From assembly GCA_015179025.1 (NCBI GenBank), contig WHUX01000014.1, positions 496,001 through 560,000 of the forward strand: a stretch of DNA of 64,000 bases. Reading direction: 5' to 3'. Positions 48,346 to 59,683 of this stretch are shown one piece after another. The translations under genes were made by a program, and so were the position numbers. Source of the DNA: Terfezia claveryi (taxonomy: Eukaryota; Ascomycota; Pezizomycetes; Pezizales; Pezizaceae). The notes beneath the pieces were generated by a model. It made no database searches, had not been told where the DNA came from, and was given only the letters and a program-made list of their open reading frames with translations. Each line of letters opens with the position of its first letter. The first letter of the stretch is position 1.

Positions 48346-50222
48346 ATGGGTAATCATTGCACCTGCCTCACTTCTCATTATCCCCATTCCTCCTCTGCGG
48401 TCTGATAGGACAACGTTTCATGTTAACACCCCCTCTTCCTGCAGCTTCACATAAGAAACAACGCTCGAAAGCTAAGCCTGCTTCTCACCCCCCCATCACC
48501 GCTCCCGCTACAGAAGAGGCCCCTGCCCAGTTGGGCCAGGAACAAGATCGGCCAGGAACTAGCGAATCCCCAGCCCTAGCCTGCACTGCAACAGCCCTCC
48601 AGGTACCCGATCTACTGCCAAGTGCAGATGTTCCTCGGGAATTAAGGATAGATGGCTGGGTCCAGCCTGTCATGGCCGAGGGGATCCCTGGGCAAAGGCT
48701 CCTACGGTTGAAGAATTCCCAGCCACAAATAGCTACGACGGCGCCGGTGCCGGTAGTTGCTGCTGTTTCTTTTGCTACTGTGGCAAAGGGCAAAGGGAAA
48801 ATAACTTCTAGTGCTAGTGCAAGCAAAGCTAGGAAAGGGAAAGGCCAGGGCAACATAGTGGAGGGGAAGGCCAAGTCACAAAATAAGGCACAACTAGAGA
48901 CATCAGATAGTCAACCTCCAGCTTTCTATGGAGTGCGGCAATCATCAGCACGACAGGAGTCAGCTTCACTCGTGTCCTGTTGCTCCGAAAAGGCTGCCAA
49001 GGGGGTGAAAGGAAAGGCTCCGGCTAGGGAACCCACCCCAGAACCAGTTGCACTAAGCGCCCGAAAACGGAAGCACAAGGCCCTCTCCTCCCTCTCCTCC
49101 TCCTCCGGGGTCGATAACCGGGACTCACAATTGTCTCATGATCTTCCCAAACCAAGTGGGAAACGTCAAAAGGCAGGTCATCAACCACAGACACAAGCAC
49201 TATCAGTTCCCGTAGCTTCTTCCAAGAAGGGAAAAGGCAAAACCCCTGCACATATCCCAACACCGGTAACAAATGATGTGCTACCACCGGCGCTGAGTAC
49301 CCGTTTTGGGGCAAATAAACGCGGAATCATGTTCCCGGTGCGTTGTGAGGTCGGGCAGTCTAGTGCTAGTTCCGCAGCCGCTCCAGCTCTTGCTCATGTC
49401 TCTCCCACTGTTATCCCCGCAGTACTCAAACTACCTGCCCTATCGAGATCAAGTCGAGCCAGACTTGGAGCTCGATCTTCCCCCGGACCGGCCCTTGACC
49501 CATTACGTGTCTTTCGCAGTCGACCACCCCTACAACCAGTCATGCCAGTTGCCGGAGTTATCAAGAAACCCTCAACCTCCAGTAAAAGTAAAAAGGAGAA
49601 TGTTAAAAACAAAGGAAAGGGCAAAGCCCCTCGCTCCCCACCCTTCAACTCCGTGGAGGCAATCAACAAGGCCCTTATTGATGCTAAAGCGGATCTGCTA
49701 ATAGAGCTGGCTTGCAATGCCCTTGGAAAGGAGTTCGTAGCAGGACTGCCTGATAGGAAGAACCTTAGTCCTAAATCTGTCAGCGGGAATAGCGTGGGGA
49801 AAAGGGTATTTGGGGGAAGGGTGAGGCAGTACAAGGGCTTGGGTTTGGGCAGGGTCACCGCTGAGGAAGAAGCTGGGGAAAACGAACTAGGTGGTGAGCT
49901 ACAGGGTGAAGAACTAGCCGACTGGATGCGTGCTGGTACTGAAAACTCTAAACTTCATCAACAATGGACTACCTTGACTGAGCCAGATAGCAGAGGTTAT
50001 AGGCTTGGGGATAATGAGCGAGCAAGGGGTGTGTCTCCTACTGCAGTTGCAGAGGAAGAGGAGGATGACCACAAGGAGGATAAATTACCACCAAAGCTTG
50101 GGAGTCAAGTTGGTAGGTCTCAGCATCCTCCTCCTCAGCGAGATAGGTCTAGGTCGCCGTCCACACCAGTTATGAGCCCTTGGAGCAAGGGGTGTTTCGA
50201 TGAATGCACTCAACTCGGGTGA
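48346..50222 (+). CDS. Basic, disordered KGKGK-repeat orphan protein, 593 residues
   Basis: The preferred model mirrors the neighbour. A four-nucleotide first exon (ATGG, 48346-48349) is followed by a 95-nt intron (GTAATC donor, TTAAC branch, CCTGCAG acceptor) and exon 48445-50222, giving MASHKKQRSKAK. An unspliced start at ATG 48420 would give 600 residues. The protein is Lys/Ala/Ser/Pro-rich with about five copies of a KGKGK-(T/A)-P type motif, three followed by a PTP or PxP element. Basic clusters ARKRKHK and SGKRQK suggest nuclear location. Only residues encoded around 49650-49990 look ordered (AINKALIDAKADLLIELACNAL; RVRQYKGLGLGRV; EELADWMRAG). The C-terminus has acidic EEEEDD and RDRSRSPS stretches. 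No known domain is recognised. Composition resembles the upstream gene but no clear alignment is seen. Confidence 0.65.
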
Positions 50223-52003
50223 GGGACTTGTATGGAACTAAGTGAAGTTAGTGGCATTGGAGTCAATTGTGCATGAGATTTGTTAGAGGTTTTGTAGGAC
50301 ATTGCATAATATGGTCTCACCATGGAGTTTTTGAGGCTAGAGTTTTGATTGGATTTTTTTTTTGAAGTAATAATAATACTCCCGAATGCTAATTTTAGAA
50401 ATACGAGATTACGAGGAACGGGATAGTGAGAACAGATATATTCGGTAGATAAAAGGGAGATTTTGAAACCATATTCCCTTAGCTATAGCGAGATTTGAGT
50501 TGAACTGTTCTACTCTACTGACCGGAGCTGTAAATACATGCAACCTCTATTCGTCAGCCCCTTTGGAATTTCTTTTCCATCTTCACTTTTGGGGCCAGCG
50601 GCAATGCTCATGTTGTTCCGCTTTTGCGTGTACTTCCAACACTCATAGCTATTTGTGTTAACGCTCACAGCAGATCTATTCATATCTTTATTGGGTGCTG
50701 AGACTAAGGTGTTAGGAGGGTAATTTGATCAAATAGAGATGGGAGTATAGAATTATTCATTTTCTTGGGATAGATTCTATGTCACTCCTGTTTCTGTATG
50801 CCTGTATATACGTATAGTGGCCCAGGTGCACAACAACATCTAGCTAGCTGCTCGAGGTAGAAGGAATTATATACCAGGAGTAAGCAGAATTTGGCCAACC
50901 TAATCATGCATAGGTGGGGTGTCAGGTATAGTATGGACCAAAAAGATATTCGACATCTGGAGGGTTATATATATGCAAGCTGGAGTATGACTGGGGTGGC
51001 AGCAGGTTCTACCACATAAGTACTGAGGAACCACCTTGCAATAGGTATAGAACAGTCGGCGCTCTTTAGACCGTAGTTGCCGAAAATAATGGCTACTATC
51101 TTGCCCAGTTAGTAAATGGCCAAACTAAGGTTAATTTGGTGGCACTTCTTACCTGCTGTGAGTGACGATAGGCCGATGAACGCTGCAAGGTCCACCTTCC
51201 AATAAGATATGGAGCTCCTTATGCTTCATCGCAACAGACCCACCTTTAAGTTACCTCCGTCAACTTCATACCTTATTCCACTTCACAATCGTTTTCCCAA
51301 CATGAAACATTTGAGCCACCATGTACAGTATGCGTCGATGCTTAGGTGGCGAAGCATACATACATATTGATTGACATCAGGATTTCCCCTACACGTGCTT
51401 AAAACCTGGCACAGGTTGCTTGTACGTGCAGGGCTGCAGGCACCGAAGATATGGGATTCGGTGAATCGACAATCGAATTTGACCATGTACAGTAGCAATG
51501 ATTCCATCAATCTCGTTGGGCGGCGGAGCGGAAATAACTCCGTACTTCCATAATCATTGTAAATATGTATAATGACGTAATGTTTGAGGCTCACTATGCA
51601 TGGCGTTTTGATATATTTTGTTTTTATTTGATCTATTTTCTAACAAAACTTGAATGCAAATACCAGTCAATATAACTGGTGGTGAGTTGGTTGTCATAGG
51701 ACGGTACTTGTATGTGATAGATATTCCTGGCGGGTTCCATGGTATGTGAACACACACATACTCTAAGTACTAAGTTACACCCTACCGTATATCTATAGAA
51801 CATTGTCTAGTAGTAAACTGGAACTCTCCGGCAAGCGCCATCGAGAATATTCCAGGAAATTCATGTTGTGTTGCCGGCTTGAAATATAGTCTCTATATCT
51901 ATGTATGACCTGACCCTGTATAATCCTTTTACTGTTTTCAAAAGCACCTGAAAGAGTGACGACTGAAATATCGAAAGCACCTAACACAAGAGACATTTAC
52001 ACG
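50223..52003. other. Intergenic
   Basis: No supported gene. The 3' side of the disordered gene is AT-rich. The frame of the next gene is open from 51914 without an ATG before 52004. Confidence 0.5.
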
Positions 52004-52558
52004 ATGGTGAATCAAGTATCCGCAGTTCCCCCAAATGAAGTTCCATCTGAGGCGCGAGAGTACTCGGACGCTATTCCGCCTCGACCTCATCCTTCACTAG
52101 ATATTCGCAAAAAGATACCAAATACACCCCTCCTGACCCAGGTAATCCTAGGTCTGGTCGACGTCAGCAAACGTACTACGGCCAAGCTCGTGCAGCTAGA
52201 AACCCTAGTTCATGGCCTTGAGGAACAGGTTCTTAAAAGTGGCCAGACCAAGGATCTCGACGCAAATATCAAAGCCTATAACTGGTGTTTTGAGGCTGCA
52301 TCGATTAAAAATGATGATCTGTGGACCGCACTGAATACCTTGCGTATGACTATTGAAGATGACAAGCAAAAAGTGGAGTGGGAAATCCTCCTGGAGAAGC
52401 TTTTGGATTGGCAAAATATGATGTTGGATTCCCTGCGCAAGGAGGGAGAGATTAGAAGTGCAGAGATTGAGGGGTTGAAGTTGGAGATGCGGGAGATGCG
52501 GGAGATGCGGGAGATGAGGGAGAGCTGGGAGAACTCAGAAGAGGACTTAGACATCTAA
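52004..52558 (+). CDS. Hypothetical coiled-coil protein, 184 residues
   Basis: First ATG at 52004 in a frame open from 51914, so an upstream exon is possible. After a polar N-terminus (residues 1-50), the rest is strongly helical with heptad-like leucines (TAKLVQLETLVHGLEEQVL; WTALNTLRMTIEDDKQKVEW; ILLEKLLDWQNMMLDSLRKE). It ends in an EMREMREMRE tract encoded by a 9-bp tandem repeat, then acidic EDLDI. It is probably an oligomerising cytoplasmic or nuclear protein. No family is recognised. Codon use and the lack of stops favour a real gene. Neighbouring genes give no clue. Confidence 0.55.
   Translation: MVNQVSAVPPNEVPSEAREYSDAIPPRPHPSLDIRKKIPNTPLLTQVILGLVDVSKRTTAKLVQLETLVHGLEEQVLKSGQTKDLDANIKAYNWCFEAASIKNDDLWTALNTLRMTIEDDKQKVEWEILLEKLLDWQNMMLDSLRKEGEIRSAEIEGLKLEMREMREMREMRESWENSEEDLDI
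52483..52518 (+). repeat. Coding 9-bp tandem repeat, 4 copies
   Basis: Four GGAGATGCG-type units that extend the coiled coil by Glu-Met-Arg triplets. It is likely length-polymorphic. Confidence 0.85.
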
Positions 52559-53588
52559 CTGAGTAGCAAAGCTGGAGCCTTTTCTAGCTTGTAAATGTAT
52601 GGGAAGGTGCAAACTTGCGTGTACTCTACCGCTGTTCTTTGGTAATGCCTGGTAGCGGGTTAATTTACGGATGCTGGATAATTCGCGATCAAGTATCTAA
52701 ATTCACACCGCAACCAGCTATTTTAGGTTGGTGTAAGAAGATATGAAATGAAAGCTAAGATAAAGGAGAATTAACTCCACACCAGATACTTGATATACCA
52801 GCCCCTAGCATCAATGACAGTATGAACTCGCTTAGGCATCCCCCTAGAAAGCAGTGGATGATTTCCTGTACCAGCAAAAAGCACTCCCTCTCAAATTATG
52901 GATATAGATACCACATTTTTTTTAACTGGTAGGGAGAACCGTCTCACATAAGTTTCTCATTTTTACTTCAAGAGTATACCATGTATCCATTCTTTTATTC
53001 TGTGACGTAATTGTCGTAGGTCATTAGAAATAATGGTCGACTGGGTATGTATGTCCTACGATCGAGTGCTCTTGTAAGTGCCCTAGTTCAATGCCCACTC
53101 TTACGACATTCGAAAAGATTGAATTCACACCTGGTAATTGAAAATCTTCTGGGATCCTCCTTTCTATCGTTTACTTGCACGGCATGAATCTCAGATTGAA
53201 ATATGATGTCAAAGTATCCATATCTGTAAGTAATTTGGGTTTAGCACGCTCAATGTACAAGTGTATCACGGCTGCTATCAGTGAGGATCTTGGTGGGGTC
53301 TCATGATCAAGTTCAATAGGATAGTGTCAAGCTTGAAGCTTCAAGGTCGGGAACTGCGATCACTATCTTACCCAAGAAAATATTTAATCTTTATGTTTGA
53401 AAGTAGTAAAGTATGCAACTAATGTCTCCTTAGAGATATCGGAAGACCTAGTCCCCTATTCCAAAATCATCGCTGCATTCAAGTTGTCTCATCAATGCTA
53501 CGACCAACTTCAATTCCACAACGAGCTCTTCAAAAGCCCAATCTTCCACTACTTGCGTTTCGTGGTCAGAGGATCATCCATGTTTACA
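52559..53588. other. Intergenic
   Basis: No supported gene. A frame of 73 codons at 53397-53618 runs into the inverted-repeat element and has no recognisable motif. Confidence 0.45.
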
Positions 53589-53715
53589 TTAGGGGTGGTC
53601 AATTGTTATTTCAATTAAGCTAATTTCAATTACGAAGCGCCTTGGCAAGCAAAACTAGAAATTTTAATTGACCTCTTAGTAACCCCGAAATCAACTTCTC
53701 AGCATTCAAGTCAAC

Positions 53716-54014
53716 ATGCCACGATCCACACAGCGGGGAGTTTTGCTGAACCGCATTTCACGGATCATAGAACGTCTCATGCAGCTGCTGAAGGAGCTTC
53801 CTAGCGATGACACGATATTAGAGCTGTTGGTCGAAGTTTTGGGCGTTTATAGAAAGATATCAGCACACCGGTATTTGGCTGCTCGAGGAGTGCTGGAAGG
53901 CATCACGCAAGAGGGGTATCGATCTTGGAGAACTTGATTAGGAATTACTCGGAATCTGCATTCTTAAATCTGTTCAGAATGCATCGAATATCCTTTTGGA
54001 TGCTTGGGTTGTGA
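53716..54014 (+). pseudogene. Harbinger transposase N-terminal remnant
   Basis: The ATG-led frame gives MPRSTQRGVLLNRISRIIER and stops after 73 residues. Shifting one frame continues as RNYSESAFLNLFRMHRISFW, which fits the F-x-x-x-FRMSR-x-SFW block near the start of fungal Harbinger (DDE_Tnp_4) transposases. The catalytic DDE core is absent, so the product is not functional. Confidence 0.6.
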
Positions 54015-54079
54015 TATTCCGAGTGGGGTTGTGATGGTTGTGATGTCGACTAGGGTGCTAATTTAATTTCAATTATCTC

Positions 54080-54105
54080 GTTAAGGGACTCCTGAGTCCC
54101 TTAAC
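54080..54105. repeat. Perfect 12-bp hairpin inside the element
   Basis: GTTAAGGGACTC, two-base loop, GAGTCCCTTAAC. It lies between the transposase remnant and the right inverted repeat. Confidence 0.85.
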
Positions 54106-54210
54106 CAATTAAGAGTTCAATTAAATCACCATTAAGACTCTGGCCAATGAAAGCAGCCAAGGCGCTTCGTAATTGAAATTAGCTTAATTGAAATAACAAT
54201 TGACCCGTTA

Positions 54211-56331
54211 AGGCCATATTTATATATATTAAGATATGTGTATTTTGATGTCGATGCACGGTGGTGGCGAAGGCACACTGTATACATGTATAGTTCTGCG
54301 CTATCGATATATCAGCCTTCACATACAAAGTCGCAACGCAACTCGAATAGGTATCTCAACAACTACTTGAATTCAGATCGTCAAACTTCATTCCTGTATC
54401 TAAGGATTATATACATTCTTTTTTCCATCCTCAAAGGAGAACTAATCTTAGTATACAAGCTATAAGCCTCAATGACCGCGGCAATCCTCCTAGGCATGGT
54501 TCCTGGCGAGCAGTCAAATATTGATGAGTCAAGAAGCTCCTAGCAGAATGATTGCATCAGCCAGCGTTGATTTAATAGTATAGCTGTCGTCTGGCCTCCA
54601 ATTCACTTCGAATAATCAATTGATTGGCTCGCACAGATATTTGCCGTGGATTCCCTCACTTTGTGGGGGTGGCGTTTTGTGGATGGTGGAACAGTCGACT
54701 TCGAAATACCGGTGGATTCAGAGACATGTCCCATGTGTCCCCACTATATCCACCTACGTCCACATAAAAAAGACTCGCATGGGGAGGCGACACCTCCCCC
54801 CCCTCGGTGTTCCTGTAGTAGTATCTGGTGTCATTGTTGTTACAAGATCTATGTGGGGTGCGGGGGTTACAACGCAATTTCGGCAAACATTAGAGTCCTA
54901 GAACTGCACAAATGTAAGTAGGCTCGGATATTGATATGTTCGATCGTTGTGGGCTTTGGATTTCCCCCCTGTATGCACTTGAAACCTGGCACCATCGCTC
55001 GCGTTTGCGGGTTTTTGTAATTGTGCAGCTGGGCGAATTGGAACGTATTACCATGGAATTCATTATATTGAGAATAAGGTATTCCATGGGACGTATGTAC
55101 ATACAAGAGCCTCAATCTTACTGGTGCCTTTTTCATGGTACGAGTGTAAATAATGACGCAACAGGCACAATTTGTTTATGATTGGACGGAACAAGTGAGT
55201 CTGGCTGGTCACAGATATGGTAATCTCATCTAATTCGCTGATTTCTGTGGTATGTTGTCAACTGTAATGTGCGCAACTTAACTTCAAACATCAAATCAAA
55301 GGACAAGAGACAAATAAACCTAAAAACAAAAAACGCATGCGAAACATCATACACGAACAATCTAGAAACCGGCGATAAATAAATCAGTAATTCGAGGCTC
55401 TAAGACGAACCCACAGTTTCAACTCTCGATCGCCTTTTGCTGGTATAAGAGCTCCTCCCTGTATGTTTATGCGCAATGTTACTTATTTATTTATGTATTA
55501 GAATCCAAAGTGCCTAAGCCGGGTTAAGGTTAACTTGAGTATATGGACTTCTTAATCCGGATTCTGATTTTCCTTGGGGTGAAAACTCTAGGTGAGTACG
55601 TGAGGTATTAACTCGTCACCTTCTCGCCAGTAATCAATAGTGTTGACTACTTTATGACGCCGTACCTACAAGAAAGAAATTGGAGACTACTAAGGTACCA
55701 CAACTTAAAGGTCGATGACCTCGGAATTGGAATGTGCAAGTGAGCAACGAACTGAGCTAGATGAGTGCCGCGAATTATATCATATGATATCAGGATAGCT
55801 TCACAGAATGAAATCAGGGAGTGTAAAACGCTGGACGTAGAGTACATAATATGTATTTCTTTTCCCAGAAGATGCATGTAAGTCGATATATAAAGTCTAG
55901 GCAGGCTAGGCGTTCCTAGAACCTGGTAGTGTTGAATACGTATATACCAAACGAATGGGAAGGGCATTTTTGCTTAAACAATGGATTAAGGACAAGCATT
56001 ACTTCTGCAAACGCCCGCAGGCGGATTAAGTAGCACGGTGTTGTGATGAACAAAGGAAATTCGAGGCTTTGTAAGCGGGAAGGGATGTGGAAAGCAGGAA
56101 AAGGGGTAAAAATATTGTAGAAAAGAGAGTGGTGAAATAATAAAAAAATCATAGTTGAAGAGCCGCCAGGCTCTTAGAAGTTGTCGTAGCATAGGAAAAT
56201 TTATAGAGGTCGCAGCCAGAGAATGATATAGAGATAGGAAGGGAGGGAGCGGAAAAAACATTTACTGCCGTTAGTTTGGTGCGTGCGTGCGGGAGGTGGA
56301 AGTGTTTTCAGGCCGAACTACATCCCGTTCT
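54211..56331. other. Intergenic
   Basis: No supported gene. Overlapping short frames on both strands near 54.6-55.1 kb and 55.6-56.3 kb lack motifs. The run GGTGCGTGCGTGCGGGAGG near 56280 is a small GTGC repeat. Confidence 0.45.
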
Positions 56332-57252
56332 TCAACAATGCTTAATGGAAACCTCATCATGACTGCGTATGATATCTTCATTCGGATCCCCATACGCCAA
56401 ATCCTCCATGGGAATAGGATCGCTAACGTATCTCCCGTCCGTCACGTCCCATTCCCCGCCCCACTTCTCCCGCTTCATCTTCCTGATCACCCTCCTCGCA
56501 ATATCTACACTCTCAAACGTGGCCCTATTCCTTCTCAGATCCCAAGTCGGCCACAAAATCCACCATTTCCCGCGCCACGGCTCAGGAACCACCCGCGCAA
56601 TAGGACTTATCCCATCGTGATGAAGCTGCATCTCCGCGAGGAGGGTTTCCCGAACACGCTCCCAGGCTTTCTCGAGCCTGTCACTGAATTTGGGGGTCAT
56701 TCGAATCATGTTGCTACGGGAATCAAAGAAGACTACGCTGCGGGTCGTGCCTTCTGGTTCTGGGCCGATGGCGGGTTCAGGGTAGGGGTGGTGCTGGATG
56801 ATGCCGATTTCCTGGGCGGTCACTGAAGTAGTCATGAAAGAGGTTGCCAGACGGTTGTCGTAGAAGGGATCATGGTGGTATTCATTGAGAGTGTAGCCGG
56901 GGATAGGGACATTGACCTGCTTGGTGAGGTAGGCCTTGCTAGTTGCGTTTCTGACAGGGCAGAGAGCTCGCTGCATGTCCAATGCGTAGCGGAAAGTGAT
57001 TAGGCAGTATACTTGATATGGCGGTGCATCATCGACTGCCCATGCCTTGAGGTCGTCAATTTGTCCAAAAGTGGAGAGCTTGTGGATGATCGGATCCAAA
57101 TCATCGGCGTCCGTCAGTACGGCCAGGTGCGTGGTTGTAACCAAGGTGCCACCCTGAAGCTCTTGACCATGATCAGCGGCAATAGGGGCTGGTGGGGAAA
57201 GAGTACCAGTATGTGGGATATTAATTGGCTGCGTGCGGTTGGAGATTGACAT
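56332..57252 (-). CDS. Hypothetical protein, 306 residues, possible RRM-like N-terminus
   Basis: A single intact frame from a true ATG at 57252, with consistent coding character to the stop. Residues about 40-95 (THLAVLTDADDLDPIIHKL, then FGQIDDLKAW and YCLITFRYALDMQRAL) have the beta-alpha-beta-beta pattern of an RNA-recognition motif. The aromatic RNP residues are not clear, so RNA binding is only a suggestion. The middle is rich in His, Pro and Tyr. The C-terminal third has a Trp-rich segment (PEPWRGKWWILWPTWDLRRN) and a second helix (SVDIARRVIRKMKREKW). There is no signal peptide or membrane segment. I do not recognise the family. It stands alone, with no close neighbour on either side. 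An antisense frame of 179 codons is a shadow. Confidence 0.75.
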   Translation of the reverse strand: MSISNRTQPINIPHTGTLSPPAPIAADHGQELQGGTLVTTTHLAVLTDADDLDPIIHKLSTFGQIDDLKAWAVDDAPPYQVYCLITFRYALDMQRALCPVRNATSKAYLTKQVNVPIPGYTLNEYHHDPFYDNRLATSFMTTSVTAQEIGIIQHHPYPEPAIGPEPEGTTRSVVFFDSRSNMIRMTPKFSDRLEKAWERVRETLLAEMQLHHDGISPIARVVPEPWRGKWWILWPTWDLRRNRATFESVDIARRVIRKMKREKWGGEWDVTDGRYVSDPIPMEDLAYGDPNEDIIRSHDEVSIKHC

Positions 57253-59101
57253 TTTGATGGATCGCTGGATTTATTGCTGTAGCAGACCTTTTGGTAAGCT
57301 TTGGATTTGGTGGGCGTCGTGTGGAGCAGAACACTGCGATGCGAAAAGTGATAAGTGATAAGTGACAGAACTAGAGAAATATAGCTAGTATGTATATCGA
57401 TCGCATCATAAGCTGCGACAACTGAACAATGAGATTTTCTCCTTTGAGATATGTAGGATCACAATACTTACCGAATATAAAACCTGTTATTATAAACAAA
57501 GCGGAGTTTGTATCAAACAGATATACAGCATGTTTTTCGTCTCCAAGGCATCCATCATATCATCACCACCACCGGGGGTTATATATAAAGAACGCACCAG
57601 CTTTGTTTTTCCACCAGCCTTTCCGAGCTCGTATACGTACGCAGTAGACTGGCCTGGTGACTTCCATGATCGTATCAAATTCGATCAAGATCCAGCTTTT
57701 GCTGGATTCACTCGAGTCAATCAAGCCCGAGCTGCCAACACCACATCAACATTGGGCTAACTTTGTATGCCTTTCCTGCATTACTTTCGTCGAAAACAAT
57801 AAAGATAATATGTTAGTCACCCTGGTCCTTCCCGTCTGCGCATCCTGTGCACGCACGATCTTCCTATGCATGCGAATCCTCTGCTGCAAGGCATTCGCAA
57901 CAGCAGGACATCGATCTTCGTGACACTGGTATCTTGGTTCAATCTTAACTCGTCAGTAAAAAGAAGTCGACAGCCAATCCGTAGAATCGGGTAGCTACAG
58001 ATATCCACATCTAGCGTGTTGGGGTATGAACGGGGGGGTCGAATAGAATGCTTGCACATACCAGCATTCGTGTCATCTGAGAATGGTTCGACAGCCTGTG
58101 TGTAGGGCGCTATATGTTTTTGGTAATCATTTGCGCCTTCTGTTTGATCACGCTCAGTGGAATTTCATGTTTTGCAGTGTTTCCCGGAGGTTTGTGTCGA
58201 CAGTGGGGATAAACATAATGGTTCCATTAGATGAATGGCACTGGCATCCTCGTCGGACGATCAGGGTTAAATCTGCATGCCGCGCTAATTTGCTTGTTCG
58301 GCAAACCAACGCAAATATAAGACGTCATCAACTCCTTACTCACTTGTAGGTTGCCACGAACTCGATGATTGATTTGAACCGAAGATTTGCGTGTAGTGTT
58401 GAGAACCGTCCCGATGATACTGAGCTTGCCCTCTTATATCCAGTTGCATATATTGCGTGATGTAAGGTCCGGAAAACTTCTAGAAACGTTGCCGCTTTGG
58501 GAGTTTTGTTGCTGCCGGTCCAAATTCCATGACTGTTTGTCCTTCATTCTAGAAGTCCCTGCATTTCCCTGCGAGTATTGTTATGCACATGGAAATCATG
58601 CCGCCCTTCATCTATGGGAGGTATCTAGAAAGATTGAATTTGATAGAACGTGGTATGGCTGGCTGCCGACGGCTCCCTACCGGACGGCCCGAAAATGTCA
58701 GTATCCGTATCCGAAGCTGGCATGACAATGGTTGTGGAATAGATTGATTCACCTGAAGATGGTGAACACGTCTCTTCAGCAGTTATGACACGTCCTGAGT
58801 GAGTAGACAACACTTTCACCCTTACGTATATTGTTGCTCAATACACCCAATTTAGGTATTGGTATATCTAAATAACCGTATCCACATTAATTGTCCTTGC
58901 TTTTTCTCCATGTGGGGGTTCAAACCCCCACTTCCCAAGCGATAATTCATGACCGCCGTTATTTATTCTCGAAACGGTTTACTGCACGTGGGTGAAAGTC
59001 TTCACATCTTTGATGCATATAATACGTCAAAGTAAGACCTCTACCGAGGGGCTAGTGCAAGTCAGACTAATTCATCCATCAATCTATCGGCGCTACTTTA
59101 C
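57253..59101. other. Intergenic
   Basis: No supported gene. Short plus-strand frames at 57.5-58.7 kb are overlapping and motif-poor. A perfect 7-bp hairpin (58912-58931, GTGGGGG TTCAAA CCCCCAC) resembles a tRNA T-arm but no tRNA surrounds it. Confidence 0.45.
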
Positions 59102-59137
59102 TGTTAAATGTATATGCTTGCGTCACTAATGTCGATC
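59102..59137 (+). repeat. Inverted copy of the copia LTR start
   Basis: These 36 bases open TGTTAAATGTATATGCTTGC and match, in opposite orientation, the first 36 bases of the LTR that ends at 60790 (about three differences). They abut the truncated 3' end of the gag remnant, so the whole 59102-60790 segment has inverted termini. Confidence 0.75.
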
Positions 59138-59664
59138 GATTATTTCTTTCACCACATGGTAAGCAGGAGGTAAGGCCGTTAGGAGCTTGGTAATAACGTC
59201 TTCATCTGGTAACTTCTGCTTTGTATTAGCCAGGCGCTCTTGATAAGAGAGAATGCGACTTATATAGAGATCGATTGTGTCATTTGGACCGAAGGATTCA
59301 TGGTGGAACTTGTCTCTCATATGTGACGATCCAGACTCATTCTGTACAATGTCCATCGTCTTAGATAAAGTCGCCCACATTTCTGCAGCGTCAGTTAAGC
59401 CAGCGACATAAGTTTGGATCGCTGGGGTTATGGATCCATATATGACCGATACTGCCTTATTTGCTCTCTTCATATATTTCTTCATTTCTTCATTGTCTTC
59501 AGGAACACTCGGAGGCTTTTCGGTGCCTATCACAATCCCCAGCAATTCATCCCGATAAGTGTATACTTAACAGCATTTGCCCATGCAGCAAAGTTTCCGT
59601 GCGTGAGTCTCGGAACCGACCCCACTTTGGTAACATAGTAATCAGATGGCAATGGATTGGACAT
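59126..59664 (-). pseudogene. Ty1/copia gag (UBN2-type) fragment, frameshifted
   Basis: From ATG at 59664 the frame reads MSNPLPSDYYVTKVGSV and LTHGNFAAWANAVKYTL, the usual start of copia gag. At about 59535 a single-base shift moves to the frame reading IVIGTEKPPS, then TDAAEMWATLSKTM, DTIDLYISRILSYQERLA and TKLLTALPPAYH, all gag/UBN2 landmarks. The frame stops where the inverted LTR copy begins. Protease, integrase and reverse transcriptase are missing. The product would have been the structural capsid protein of the retrotransposon. Confidence 0.75.
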
Positions 59665-59683
59665 TGGAGAGATTGCGAGCGTA

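Larger units (their letters stand above)
53592..54207 (+). mobile_element. Non-autonomous PIF/Harbinger-type element with perfect 50-bp TIRs
   Basis: The inverted repeats 53597-53646 and 54156-54205 are identical over all 50 bases (outer end GGTCAATTGTTATTTC). TTA occurs on both outer sides (53589-53591, 54208-54210), matching the three-base TWA target duplication of PIF/Harbinger elements; the few outermost bases differ between ends. The inside holds a remnant of a transposase N-terminus. The 616-bp total length makes it a MITE-like internal deletion derivative. Confidence 0.75.

Noticed and set aside
48485..49858. Several minus-strand frames of 96-154 codons
   Set aside because: Antisense to the KGKGK-repeat gene; caused by its low-complexity, GC-rich coding sequence.
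56287..56826. 179-codon plus frame
   Set aside because: Antisense to the intact 306-residue gene and without recognisable features.
58387..58725. Possible F-box-like fragment (LPSYIQLHILRDV)
   Set aside because: The match is only a few residues, the frame starts without a good ATG and nothing downstream supports a gene.
58912..58931. Possible tRNA T-arm (GTGGGGG TTCAAA CCCCCAC)
   Set aside because: No acceptor-stem partner, anticodon arm or A-box at the right distance upstream; it is only a short hairpin.
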